DNA of 64,000 nt from JALNZU01 sp964592175 (GTDB lineage Bacteria > Bacteroidota > Bacteroidia > Bacteroidales > F082): contig CAZQBU010000015.1 in NCBI GenBank assembly GCA_964592175.1, positions 1 to 64,000 of the forward strand, read 5' to 3'. How positions within the stretch are numbered: position 1 is the first letter of the stretch; the number at the start of each line of letters is the position of its first letter. The notes below the pieces were generated by a model. The model was not told the origin of the DNA, ran no database searches, and saw only the letters and a program-made list of their open reading frames with translations. A program made the translations under genes and the position numbers. Shown here in pieces: positions 1-8,506 of the stretch.

Positions 1-183
1 ATAAATACACCTTAACTTTGTTGGAAAGTTGTCCAGTGAAACGGGAGTATCATAAGGTTTTAGTAGTAATTTTAAAAAGCGTTTATTATAAAATGAATTT
101 TGATTTAAGCAGGAAATAATTATACAATTGAAACTATCTTACGGATTTAGAGTAAAAATAAATGATGATCTAATGAGAAAAGC
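1..183. other. Intergenic start of window with partial repeat
   Basis: No gene is visible here. A TAnnTTTG-type -7 element (TAACTTTG) lies at 13-20 on the plus strand, without a convincing -33 partner in view. Positions 81-108 match 28 of 28 bases at 29732-29759 inside the MITE-like element, and are followed by AAGCAGG (107-113), the same sequence that ends that element on its right side. I read this as a truncated or rearranged relative of the element, with its left end outside the window. Confidence 0.45.
81..108 (+). repeat. 28-bp intergenic repeat, copy 1
   Basis: Exact 28-base match to 29732-29759. Similarity continues upstream with mismatches for about 20 bases. It is followed directly by GCAGG, which ends the related element at 29860. 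Confidence 0.7.
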
Positions 184-1737
184 ATGAAAAGGCCCATTTT
201 AGGTACCATTATAAAAAAGGCGTATGAGCTACGCAATATGCCGGTTGAGCGAAAGCAGAAGCGAACACAGCCCATCACTGCACAAAAGAATCAGCTAAAA
301 GCATTGATAAGGCGTGCACAATACACTTCATTTGGAGAGTATTATAATTTTGAATCGATTTTAGAAAGCAAGAACCCTGTCGAAGCTTTCCGCTCAAAAG
401 TTCCGGTATTTGATTATAACAGCATGTACAAACAATGGTGGTATCGTGCGTTGAATGGCGAAACCTATGTGAGCTGGCCCGGAAAAGTAAAATATTTTGC
501 CCTTAGCTCCGGAACTTCAGAAGCTTCGAGCAAGCATATACCGGTTACACAAGATATGCTTAACTCCATAAAAAGAGCCAGCATCCGTCAATTAGTTTCT
601 ACTTCCAAATATGATTTTCCGGTTAAGTTTTACGAAAAAGGCATGCTGATGATTGGTGGAAGTACCCACTTGCAGTATAATGGAACTTATTTTGCCGGTG
701 ACTTATCCGGAATTACTGCAGCGAATATTCCTTTTTGGTTCGAGCATTTTTACAAGCCAGGAAGGCGCATTTCAAAGACCACCGACTGGGCAAACAAAAT
801 GGATGAAATTGTACGTAAAGCACCCGGCTGGGATATTGGGGTCATAGTAGGCGTGCCTGCATGGGTGCAAATTTTACTTGAACGTATCGTAAAAACCTAT
901 AAGCTTAAAACAATTCATGATATTTGGCCCAACCTTACGGTTTATGTCCACAGCGGTGTGTCCTTCGCTCCCTACGAAAAGAGCTTTGCCAAATTATTCA
1001 GCAAGCCGGTGATTTATTCCGAAAGCTACCTTGCCTCAGAAGGCTATATCGCATACCAAACAAAACTGGATAAACGCATTATGCAGCTGATAGTTGACAA
1101 TGGTATTTACTACGAATTCATACCTGTTTCCGATGATAATTTTGACGAAGACGGGAATTTGTTAGCCAATCCCGAAACCCTTGCATTGCATGAAGTTAAA
1201 GCAAGTGTAGAATATGCCCTAATTATTTCAACCAATGCAGGCGCTTGGCGCTATTTGATAGGCGATACCATTAAGTTTACGGATATTGAAAAATGTGAAA
1301 TACTTATTACGGGTCGAACGAAACAGTTCCTTAATATTTGTGGAGAGCATTTATCAATGGAAAATATGACACGCGCCATTGAGTTATTGCAAGAAGAGCT
1401 GAATGTTTCAATTTCGGAATTTACCGTTACCGGCTTCAGATATGGGACAATGTTTGCGCACAAATGGTATTTGGGCTCCGATGATATAATTGATGTGAAT
1501 ATTGCAGCTGAAAAAATTGATGAATATTTGCAACAATTGAACGATGATTATATGGTTGAACGCATAGAAGCCATAACGGATATTTTTGTAGAAGTACTAC
1601 CCACCCATGTCTTTTACGATTATATGAAGAAATTAGGGAAAGAGGGAAGTGCAAATAAGTTCCCGCGAGTTTTAAAAGGCGAGAGGTATAACAACTGGAA
1701 AAATTGGTTAGAAGAAACACAAAACAATATTATATAA
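184..1737 (+). CDS. GH3 auxin-responsive promoter family protein
   Basis: This 517-aa protein matches the GH3 family, adenylate-forming enzymes known in plants for joining amino acids to acyl acids. The bacterial members have no settled substrate. Family-like segments are the Ser/Thr-rich nucleotide loop ALSSGTSE (about residues 107-114), the YxASEG segment (about 283-288) and a C-terminal region ending in a K-x-PRVL motif (about 492-500). It has no signal peptide, so it is likely cytoplasmic. The LysE-type exporter follows after 15 bp, suggesting co-transcription. Family assignment is firm; the reaction is unknown. Confidence 0.85.
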   Translation: MKRPILGTIIKKAYELRNMPVERKQKRTQPITAQKNQLKALIRRAQYTSFGEYYNFESILESKNPVEAFRSKVPVFDYNSMYKQWWYRALNGETYVSWPGKVKYFALSSGTSEASSKHIPVTQDMLNSIKRASIRQLVSTSKYDFPVKFYEKGMLMIGGSTHLQYNGTYFAGDLSGITAANIPFWFEHFYKPGRRISKTTDWANKMDEIVRKAPGWDIGVIVGVPAWVQILLERIVKTYKLKTIHDIWPNLTVYVHSGVSFAPYEKSFAKLFSKPVIYSESYLASEGYIAYQTKLDKRIMQLIVDNGIYYEFIPVSDDNFDEDGNLLANPETLALHEVKASVEYALIISTNAGAWRYLIGDTIKFTDIEKCEILITGRTKQFLNICGEHLSMENMTRAIELLQEELNVSISEFTVTGFRYGTMFAHKWYLGSDDIIDVNIAAEKIDEYLQQLNDDYMVERIEAITDIFVEVLPTHVFYDYMKKLGKEGSANKFPRVLKGERYNNWKNWLEETQNNII

Positions 1738-1752
1738 AATACGATAAGTAAA

Positions 1753-2400
1753 ATGGGTAATATCATTCTGGAAGGTGCGCTGTTAGGCTTAACTTTAACA
1801 ACTTTTTTCGGATTCGGTCCTGCTTTTTTTTCCTTGGTACAAACAAGCATTCACCGTGGATTTGGTCCGGCAGCTTTGCTTGCATCCGGTATATTTTTAA
1901 GCGATTTACTTATTGTAGTGCTGTGTTTAATGGGAGCCGTACAAATTATTACTGAACCAAGTAATTATTTTTGGTTTGGCTTGGCGAGCGGTTTAATACT
2001 CATTGTATTTGGTACCGTTACCTTTTACCGTAAAGTGGTTGTCGATTTGCCTTCCACTAATGAGCTTCCAATCGAAGTGAAAGGACCACCTTGGTTAATT
2101 TATATTGCCAAAGGATTTTTATTAAATATAGTAAATCCGTTTGTTTGGATTTTTTGGATAGGTGTAGTGGTAGCCATTTCGGCGCGTTATGGGGGCAACC
2201 AACTTTACTTGAGCTACTTTTTCGGAAGCACCCTGTTAGTAGTGCTTTCAGGAGATATCATTAAATCATACGGAGCCTTTAGCATTAAACGATTTATGAC
2301 TGTTAAAACGATCGAATATTTTAATAAAGTCGCCGGAATCTTATTAATTGGTTTTGGTGTTTTCCTTATCGGCAAAGTGATTTTTGATTCTTTATTGTAA
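1753..2400 (+). CDS. LysE/RhtB-family transporter
   Basis: A 215-aa polytopic membrane protein. The N-terminus carries the LysE-family pattern GxxFxxGPAFFSLVQTS (residues 16-34), and there are about six hydrophobic helices. A central segment, GFLLNIVNPFVWIFWIG, matches the family's conserved NP motif (N117-P118). LysE proteins export amino acids or related small molecules with a proton gradient. It sits 15 bp behind the GH3-family gene and likely shares its transcript. If so, it might export an amino-acid conjugate; that link is inference. Confidence 0.85.
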   Translation: MGNIILEGALLGLTLTTFFGFGPAFFSLVQTSIHRGFGPAALLASGIFLSDLLIVVLCLMGAVQIITEPSNYFWFGLASGLILIVFGTVTFYRKVVVDLPSTNELPIEVKGPPWLIYIAKGFLLNIVNPFVWIFWIGVVVAISARYGGNQLYLSYFFGSTLLVVLSGDIIKSYGAFSIKRFMTVKTIEYFNKVAGILLIGFGVFLIGKVIFDSLL

Positions 2401-2404
2401 TTGA

Positions 2405-2436
2405 TTTGACACTTCATAAATAAAAGATTAATTTTG
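2405..2436 (+). promoter_or_regulatory. Promoter of prs
   Basis: TTTG (2405-2408), 20-bp spacer, TAATTTTG (2429-2436): a full Bacteroidota -33/-7 promoter. The prs start codon is 30 bases downstream. Confidence 0.7.
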
Positions 2437-2465
2437 CCGCAGATTATTTCAAATATATTTTAGGC

Positions 2466-3407
2466 ATGCCTAAACCCCAGGTTAGCATCTTTTCCGGTAG
2501 GGCTACGGAATATTTAGCTTCAAAAATAGCAGCCAGTCATGGTTCGCCTTTGGGCAAAACCATTATAACTGATTTTTCGGATGGTGAGTTTCAACCCTCA
2601 TTTGAAGAAAACATCAGAGGGCATAATGTATTTCTTGTTCAGTCTACTTTCCCACCCACGGATAATTTGTTCGAGTTGCTGTTAATGGCTGATGCCGCAC
2701 GCCGTGCCTCAGCACATAAAATAACCGCAGTTATTCCTTATTTTGGTTTTGCACGACAAGACCGCAAAGACAAGCCTCGTGTAGCCATTGCTTCGAAGCT
2801 GATTGCCAATTTATTGATATCATCGGGAATAAGCCGAATTATAACCCTTGATTTGCATGCCGACCAGATTCAAGGCTTTTTCGATGTGCCCGTCGACCAT
2901 TTGTATGCCTCAAATATATTTGTGCCATATATCCGAAGCCTTCAGTTGCCTAATTTGACAATGGCATCGCCTGATACAGGGGGAACGCGAAGAGCTGCAT
3001 CTTATGCCAAAATGTTGGATACCGGATTTGTAATTTGTTACAAACAACGCTCCAAACCAAATGTGGTGGAAGAAATTGAACTTATTGGTGATGTGCGTGG
3101 AAGAGATGTGATATTAATTGACGATATCATCGATACGGCAGGCTCCATAACAAAAGCAGGCGAATTAATTATGGAAAAAGGAGCTTCAAGTGTAAGAGCC
3201 TTTTGCACACATCCGATATTTTCAGCACGTGCCTATGAGGTAATCGAAAACTCGCCTTTTGTTGAAGTAGTGGTAACAGATACCATTCCTTTGAAAAAGA
3301 AAAGTAATAAAATAAAAGTATTGTCAACCGCTGATTTGCTTGCAGAAGTAATCCGTAGGGTAGAAAACTATGAGTCAATCAGTTCGTTGTTCAAAACAGG
3401 TAAATAA
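2466..3407 (+). CDS. prs: Ribose-phosphate pyrophosphokinase
   Basis: Makes PRPP from ribose 5-phosphate and ATP, feeding nucleotide, histidine and tryptophan synthesis. At 313 aa it has standard length. Visible signatures are the FSDGE segment near residue 38, the Mg/PRPP-binding region with DLHADQIQGFF (about 130-140) and the PRPP loop DDIIDTAGS (about 219-227). It has its own promoter and is followed after 25 bp by the L25 gene, then pth; prs-rplY-pth is a common bacterial order. Confidence 0.96.
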   Translation: MPKPQVSIFSGRATEYLASKIAASHGSPLGKTIITDFSDGEFQPSFEENIRGHNVFLVQSTFPPTDNLFELLLMADAARRASAHKITAVIPYFGFARQDRKDKPRVAIASKLIANLLISSGISRIITLDLHADQIQGFFDVPVDHLYASNIFVPYIRSLQLPNLTMASPDTGGTRRAASYAKMLDTGFVICYKQRSKPNVVEEIELIGDVRGRDVILIDDIIDTAGSITKAGELIMEKGASSVRAFCTHPIFSARAYEVIENSPFVEVVVTDTIPLKKKSNKIKVLSTADLLAEVIRRVENYESISSLFKTGK

Positions 3408-3432
3408 TTATTAATTCATTCCATTTAATCGT

Positions 3433-4065
3433 ATGAGAACAGTATCAATGAGCGGTTCCCTTCGCGGGAACGTAGGGAAAAAGGATGCGAAATCATTACG
3501 TAAAGAAGGTAAAGTACCTTGCGTATTGTATGGTGGTCAAGAACAAATTCACTTTTCGATGACCCAATTGGCATTCCGTCCAATTTTATTTACACCCGAA
3601 ACTTTTGTGATCGAATTAAATATCGATGGCAAGGTGTATCAATCAATTTTAAAAGATGTTCAGTACCATCCGGTAGGTGATCATGTATTACATGCCGACT
3701 TTTACGAAATCAACGAAAGCGAACCGGTAGTGGTTTCCTTGCCGGTAAAATTATTGGGTACCGCACCCGGTGTAATTCGTGGTGGACGCTTAATTTCAAA
3801 GCTGTCACACATTAAAGTAAAAGGTCTTGTAAATAAATTGCCCCAATATATCGAAGTTAGCATTGCTAAAATGGATATCGGAAGCACTATCAAGATTAAA
3901 GACCTTAAAGTAGACGAACTAAATATTTTAGATAGCCCCAATTCCCTTATCGTAGCAGTTAAAACTGCACGTACTGCTGTGGCAGATGAAGAGGAAGATG
4001 AAGAAGAAGGTGAAGAAGGCGGTGAAGAAGGTGGCGAAGCAGCAACCGAAGAAGCGGCAGAATAA
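3433..4065 (+). CDS. rplY: 50S ribosomal protein L25 (long, Ctc-type)
   Basis: Binds 5S rRNA in the large subunit. The 210-aa protein has the N-terminal L25 domain (residues 1-95, with RKEGKVPCVLYGG) and the C-terminal TL5/Ctc beta domain (about 95-180). It ends in a highly acidic low-complexity tail of Glu and Gly (about 183-210), which is common in Bacteroidota. A strong hairpin terminator follows directly. Confidence 0.95.
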   Translation: MRTVSMSGSLRGNVGKKDAKSLRKEGKVPCVLYGGQEQIHFSMTQLAFRPILFTPETFVIELNIDGKVYQSILKDVQYHPVGDHVLHADFYEINESEPVVVSLPVKLLGTAPGVIRGGRLISKLSHIKVKGLVNKLPQYIEVSIAKMDIGSTIKIKDLKVDELNILDSPNSLIVAVKTARTAVADEEEDEEEGEEGGEEGGEAATEEAAE

Positions 4066-4083
4066 TGCCATAACACTATATCG

Positions 4084-4112
4084 AAAAAGGCATAAAGATT
4101 TTATGCCTTTTT
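4084..4112 (+). terminator. Rho-independent terminator after rplY
   Basis: Stem AAAAAGGCATAA, 4-base loop, TTATGCCTTTTTT. The A-rich left arm and T-rich right arm make it usable in both directions. Confidence 0.85.
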
Positions 4113-4148
4113 TCATTTTTATTAAATCCTGTTGTTATAGTTTAGCCG

Positions 4149-4712
4149 ATGAAGTATTTAATTGCATGTCTTGGAAATATAGGTGTCGAATATGAGCTTA
4201 CCCGACACAATATCGGCTTTTTGGTTGGTGACTTTCTTGTGGATGAGCTAAAAGGCAAGTTTCAAACCGAACGGCTGGCTCAAGTAGCACGCGTCCGTCA
4301 TAAAAGCCGGACATTGCTTGTCATTAAACCGACAACCTATATGAATCTTAGTGGTAAAGCACTAAAATACTGGATGCAACAGGAGCAAATTCCGATTGAA
4401 AAAGTTCTTGTTGTTGTAGATGATATTGCCCTTCCTCTCGGTACTTTACGATTAAAGCTAAAAGGAGGGGATGCAGGCCATAACGGCTTGGACCATATCA
4501 TTAATACACTAGGCAGTACCGCATTCGCTCGATTGCGATTCGGTATTGGAGACGACTTTCCACGTGGTCGACAAGTGGATTATGTCTTGGGTAGCTGGAG
4601 CGACCAAGAAATAGAAGTTATCGAACAACGCATCCCCGTTGCAGTACAAATGATTCAAAGCTTTTGCACCATTGGTGCCGGAAGAACAATGAATTTATTC
4701 AATAACAAATAA
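4149..4712 (+). CDS. pth: Peptidyl-tRNA hydrolase
   Basis: Releases tRNA from peptidyl-tRNA that dropped off the ribosome. The 187-aa protein shows the Pth signatures: GNIGVEYELTRHNIGF (about 9-24, holding the catalytic His), KPTTYMNLSGK (58-68, with the conserved Asn) and DDIALPLGTLRLKLKGGDAGHNGL (about 93-116). Cytoplasmic. It lies 83 bp after rplY, behind the terminator, so it may have its own promoter. Confidence 0.96.
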   Translation: MKYLIACLGNIGVEYELTRHNIGFLVGDFLVDELKGKFQTERLAQVARVRHKSRTLLVIKPTTYMNLSGKALKYWMQQEQIPIEKVLVVVDDIALPLGTLRLKLKGGDAGHNGLDHIINTLGSTAFARLRFGIGDDFPRGRQVDYVLGSWSDQEIEVIEQRIPVAVQMIQSFCTIGAGRTMNLFNNK

Positions 4713-4724
4713 TTTGATTCTACT

Positions 4725-4750
4725 CCTGCTTAATTCATGAATTAAGCAGG
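4725..4750. repeat. 26-bp perfect palindrome between pth and glyS
   Basis: Starts CCTGCTTAATTCA and is its own reverse complement over 26 bases. It contains the glyS stop codon (4735-4737, read on the minus strand). There is no T-run on either side, so it is not a classical terminator. Each 13-base half equals the right terminal repeat (29848-29860) of the MITE-like element. Confidence 0.9.
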
Positions 4751-6273
4751 TTATAAGCCGGTCTTATCTTCTTGGCTATAATTGCAGGCAACTGATCAAT
4801 TTCCACTCTTTCTTGTTGCATGCTATCACGATCGCGCAAAGTAACCGTATTGTCTTCCAAACTTTGATGGTCCACAGTGATACAATAGGGTGTTCCTGCC
4901 GCATCTTGACGACGATAACGTCTACCGATTGAGTCTTTTTCCTCGTACTGACAATTATAATCGTACTTCAGCACATCCATTATTTCTCGGGCCTTTTCAG
5001 GCAGGCCGTCTTTAGCAACCAAAGGCAAAATAGCGGCTTTTACCGGTGCCAAGAAAGGAGGCAGTCGGAGTACGGTACGCTCTGAACCGTCTTCAAGGGT
5101 TTCTTCGCGATATGCATAGCTTAATACAGCCAAGAACAAGCGGTCAAGACCAATTGAAGTTTCGACTACATAAGGCACATAGCTTTGATTTTGCTCCGCA
5201 TCAAAATATTGCATCCTTTTACCCGAAAACTTTTGGTGTGCGGCAAGGTCAAAGTCTGTTCGAGAATGTATACCCTCGAGTTCCTTAAATCCAAAGGGGA
5301 ATTCATATTCAATATCTGTGGCAGCATTCGCATAATGTGCCATTTTCTCATGATCGTGAAAACGGAATTTTTCTTCGGGTATGCCTAAGGAAACATGCCA
5401 TTTCATACGCTCTTTCTTCCAGTATTCAAACCATTCGAGCTCTTCGCCCGGGCGGACAAAATACTGCATCTCCATTTGTTCAAACTCACGCATGCGAAAT
5501 ATGAATTGTCTTGCAACAATCTCATTTCTAAATGCTTTTCCGGTTTGAGCTATACCAAAGGGGATTTTCATCCTGCCTGTCTTTTGTACATTTAAAAAGT
5601 TGACAAAAATACCTTGGGCATTTTCAGGGCGTAGAAAGATTTCACTTGCTCCTTCACTCAATGAGCCCATTTGAGTTGAAAACATCAAATTAAATTGGCG
5701 TACATCGGTCCAGTTGCGTGTTCCGGATATGGGACAAGCAATTCCCAGGTCTTCAATTAACAGCTTTATTGCAGGCATATCTTCCGCTTCCATCGCTCCA
5801 TACAATCGTTTGCGAATATCTTCGTCTTGGGCTTTATAGTCCAACACGCGCGGATTGGTAGTTATAAACTGCTGCTCATCAAAGCTGTCGCCAAAACGCT
5901 TTTGTGCTTTTGCAACTTCTTTATTGATTTTATCTTCCAGCTTTGCCAAATATTCTTCGACCAAGACATCGGCTCGATAACGCTTTTTTGAATCCTTATT
6001 ATCAATTAGCGGATCGTTAAATGCATCCACATGCCCGGAGGCTTTCCAAATGGTGGGGTGCATAAAGATGGCAGAATCTATACCAACAATATTTTCATTA
6101 AACTGTACCATGGCTTTCCACCAATAGTTACGGATGTTGTTTTTGAGTTCAACACCATTTTGTCCGTAATCATATACAGCTCCTAAACCATCATAAATCT
6201 CACTTGACTGAAAAACATACCCATATTCTTTGGCATGGGCTGTCAGCTTTTTAAAAAAATCTTCTTGTTTCAT
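4735..6273 (-). CDS. glyS: Glycyl-tRNA synthetase (alpha2 type)
   Basis: Class II synthetase charging tRNA-Gly. At 512 aa it is the dimeric alpha2 form. It begins with the N-terminal GlyRS segment (GYVFQSSEIYDGLGAVYDYG) and has motif-2 features with RNEI (about 250) and EFEQMEMQYF. A C-terminal anticodon-binding domain covers the last ~110 residues. A -7 element TATTTTTG at 6289-6282 (minus) ends only 8 bases before the ATG, so the transcript may be nearly leaderless. The stop codon lies inside the 26-bp palindrome. Confidence 0.96.
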   Translation of the reverse strand: MKQEDFFKKLTAHAKEYGYVFQSSEIYDGLGAVYDYGQNGVELKNNIRNYWWKAMVQFNENIVGIDSAIFMHPTIWKASGHVDAFNDPLIDNKDSKKRYRADVLVEEYLAKLEDKINKEVAKAQKRFGDSFDEQQFITTNPRVLDYKAQDEDIRKRLYGAMEAEDMPAIKLLIEDLGIACPISGTRNWTDVRQFNLMFSTQMGSLSEGASEIFLRPENAQGIFVNFLNVQKTGRMKIPFGIAQTGKAFRNEIVARQFIFRMREFEQMEMQYFVRPGEELEWFEYWKKERMKWHVSLGIPEEKFRFHDHEKMAHYANAATDIEYEFPFGFKELEGIHSRTDFDLAAHQKFSGKRMQYFDAEQNQSYVPYVVETSIGLDRLFLAVLSYAYREETLEDGSERTVLRLPPFLAPVKAAILPLVAKDGLPEKAREIMDVLKYDYNCQYEEKDSIGRRYRRQDAAGTPYCITVDHQSLEDNTVTLRDRDSMQQERVEIDQLPAIIAKKIRPAYNLLNS

Positions 6274-6281
6274 AATAGCCG

Positions 6282-6289
6282 CAAAAATA
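6282..6289 (-). promoter_or_regulatory. -7 promoter element of glyS
   Basis: TATTTTTG on the minus strand, 8 bases before the glyS start. No clear -33 partner. Confidence 0.4.
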
Positions 6290-6420
6290 GGAAATTAGCT
6301 CAAATATATCTCAATCTATAAATAATTTCAATGAAAGATAGTTTTATTTACTACTTAATTCAAGCACCCGTTCAAAAAATTAATTGATCATTTAATTAAT
6401 TTTCCAACTTATTCATTTTT

Positions 6421-7140
6421 CTATTGTTCTATCAGATGTCGTATCACCACAGATGCACAAATGCAACCAAAAACCGCCGGCATATAAGAAATAGTCCCTA
6501 CCGTAGAACGTTTATTCATTTCGCCGGATTCGGCTTTTACGGCTGAGCTTGCCACTTCTTCAGGAGAATATACAGCCGTTATGCCGGTCCACACATCCAG
6601 CTTATGTAGTTTTTTACGGATATAATAAGCCAGGCGGCAGTTGTTTGTTTCATCGATGTCCACAACTTCTATGCGCGTCGGGTCAAATTTCCCTCCTGCT
6701 CCCATTGAACTGACAACGGACAAGCCGAATTTACGAGCATAATACAATAAATAAACTTTTGGTGCCAAGGTATCAATTGCATCAATCACATAATCATAAG
6801 GCTGGTTCAACACATCTATCAATGCTTGATCCTTAATATATTGTTGCACAACATGAATTTCCACATTCGGATTGATGTCTTTCAATCGTTGTTCCATCAC
6901 CTGTGTTTTGGGCATTCCCTCCGTACTAATTAAGGCAGCCAGCTGTCGATTTCTATTTGATGCATGTACATAATCCCCATCCACTATGGTTAGTTTCCCG
7001 ATACCGGCTCGTACAAGCTGTTCTGCAGCATAGGCGCCCACACCGCCTAAACCGGCAACCAATACATGGCTGTTGGCAAGCTTTTGTATATTTTCTTGCC
7101 CAATTAAAAGTAATGTCCGCTCCTGCCAATTATGTTCCAT
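6421..7140 (-). CDS. tcdA: tRNA threonylcarbamoyladenosine dehydratase
   Basis: E1-like enzyme that cyclises t6A37 of tRNA to ct6A using ATP. The start at MEHNWQERT (7140) is preferred: the family begins with this RTxLLIG segment, and an upstream in-frame ATG at 7179 would add 13 residues lying in the tatD overlap. Features are the nucleotide loop GLGGVGAYAAEQLVRAGIG (about 30-48), the D-G-D and N-x-N-R-Q segments (about 54-67) and IDAIDTLAPK (about 123-132). It overlaps the TatD gene by 11 bp and is co-transcribed with it. Confidence 0.92.
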   Translation of the reverse strand: MEHNWQERTLLLIGQENIQKLANSHVLVAGLGGVGAYAAEQLVRAGIGKLTIVDGDYVHASNRNRQLAALISTEGMPKTQVMEQRLKDINPNVEIHVVQQYIKDQALIDVLNQPYDYVIDAIDTLAPKVYLLYYARKFGLSVVSSMGAGGKFDPTRIEVVDIDETNNCRLAYYIRKKLHKLDVWTGITAVYSPEEVASSAVKAESGEMNKRSTVGTISYMPAVFGCICASVVIRHLIEQ

Positions 7141-7813
7141 ACACATCAATTGAAAACACCGAATTAAAATTTTGTGCAATAATAGTACAAAGCTCTAAGA
7201 GTTGAATCCCCAATAAATCGGCAGCCTGCCTATAAATCTCTTTTATTGACAAACCGGAAGTATCGGTTTCCAAAAACAAAAAAGACATGGGAACCGAACG
7301 AAAGACCTCATGCATTTTTGGATTATCATGCATTAATGCTACTCCAAAAGACAGCTGAATATTATGAGCTACACATTGATTTAGCTGATGTAAATTTCCT
7401 CTAAAGCCATGAATAATCCAATTCCCCTCCGGGTGTTTTTTGCGTAAACCCAATATCTCGGATATGGAACGAACTGCATGAATTATAAGTGGTAAATCAT
7501 GCTTTTTTGCCAGTTCGATATGCCGTTCAAACACTTCAGTTTGAAGTTGAATGGGCACATCAATTGCTCGGTCTATGCCGGCTTCTCCCAATGCACAGAT
7601 TTTGCATCTAATAATTGCACTATTTACTGATTCCCAAAGCTTTGGGAGTTGATTTTCTTTAATTTGCCAAGGATGAATCCCAATAGAAAAGTATTGCTTT
7701 TCCATAGGATGGATTTCCTCCAATGCCATTACACTGCACAAACGCATTACATCCGCCTCAGGTTTATCAAGGCAGTGCGTATGTAAATCAATATACTGAC
7801 ATTTTTGCTCCAT
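7130..7813 (-). CDS. TatD-family metal-dependent hydrolase
   Basis: A 227-aa amidohydrolase-fold protein, shorter than the usual ~255 aa. TatD enzymes are metal-dependent nucleases or deacylases. Metal-site motifs are visible: DLHTHCLD (9-16), GEAGID (76-81), LIIHAVR (about 112), IIHGFRG (about 133) and LETDTSG (about 187). TAATTTTG at 7828-7821 (minus) ends 7 bases before the ATG, so it is probably transcribed separately from the sulfur operon upstream. Confidence 0.88.
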   Translation of the reverse strand: MEQKCQYIDLHTHCLDKPEADVMRLCSVMALEEIHPMEKQYFSIGIHPWQIKENQLPKLWESVNSAIIRCKICALGEAGIDRAIDVPIQLQTEVFERHIELAKKHDLPLIIHAVRSISEILGLRKKHPEGNWIIHGFRGNLHQLNQCVAHNIQLSFGVALMHDNPKMHEVFRSVPMSFLFLETDTSGLSIKEIYRQAADLLGIQLLELCTIIAQNFNSVFSIDVYGT

Positions 7814-7820
7814 TACTGTG

Positions 7821-7828
7821 CAAAATTA
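7821..7828 (-). promoter_or_regulatory. -7 promoter element of the tatD-tcdA pair
   Basis: TAATTTTG on the minus strand, 7 bases before the start codon at 7813. No good -33 box. Confidence 0.4.
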
Positions 7829-7875
7829 ACAAAGCCTGCACAGTAATACAATCCAATACATTTTTTTACTGTTGC

Positions 7876-8487
7876 TTAACAGCCGCCACCTACAGCTTTT
7901 ATCTCCACTTGCCCTTCGGGGAGTGCAGCTTTCGAAGCAGCTTTTTTCGCTCCTACAGCATCCGTTCTAAAAAAACGATTATAATCGAAATGTGCTTTTT
8001 CATCTTGGCTTTCAGCAACTTTAAGATCAAGATCAGCCAAAGTTTGCTCCAGCATAAAATCCAAGCTTCGTGAAGCTACAAATACATTATTCAAACCTTT
8101 GCTCTTCAGCAAATTAGCTGCCACCCATGCCTGACTTTCTTCATCCGCAACAAGAATAAGTTGTTTTTGCTTTTTTAAGGCTTTCAACGACTTCTTCTCC
8201 ATAAGTTCGGACAAGGGCACAAACATTTGATTCGAAATCAGATTAGGTATGCTTTTTTGTTCACCAAGATAAATCAATGTATAATCTGCAATGCTTCCAT
8301 CTGTTGTCATGTCTTTCAACTGATACGGAAGTATCAGAATATCCTCTGCCAACATGGCTTCCTGCACTGTTTCCGTTGAGGCTTTATATGCCGGTGAAGC
8401 TCCCCACTGCCACAGCATGGTTAACAATATCACCAATATAAAGAGCAATGCGGCATTTGTGAGCATTTTATCGTTAAATCTTTCCAT
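7876..8487 (-). CDS. Membrane-anchored rhodanese-like protein with Gly-Gly-Cys tail
   Basis: I start this 203-aa protein at MERFNDKM (8487), 19 bp after the previous stop; an upstream ATG at 8550 lies inside the neighbour. Residues 9-27 form one membrane helix, with the rest probably periplasmic. Residues 45-150 resemble a rhodanese fold, but the position of the catalytic Cys (end of the strand QLILVAD, residue 115) is Asp, so sulfurtransferase chemistry at that loop is unlikely. The protein ends VEIKAVGGGC: its only cysteine is the last residue. It is the last gene of the sulfur operon. The fold is inferred from pattern and context. Confidence 0.75.
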   Translation of the reverse strand: MERFNDKMLTNAALLFILVILLTMLWQWGASPAYKASTETVQEAMLAEDILILPYQLKDMTTDGSIADYTLIYLGEQKSIPNLISNQMFVPLSELMEKKSLKALKKQKQLILVADEESQAWVAANLLKSKGLNNVFVASRSLDFMLEQTLADLDLKVAESQDEKAHFDYNRFFRTDAVGAKKAASKAALPEGQVEIKAVGGGC

Positions 8488-8506
8488 TTTTTCAAGCTTT
8501 TTGTGT

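Noticed and set aside
3702..4116. Long minus-strand frames opposite the end of the L25 gene
   Set aside because: They arise from the Glu/Gly-rich tail, which reads as Ser/Pro or Phe runs on the other strand. The plus-strand gene is certain.
4725..4750. Palindrome as a classical intrinsic terminator
   Set aside because: No T-run on either side, and it is AT-rich in the centre. Its match to the mobile element ends explains it better.
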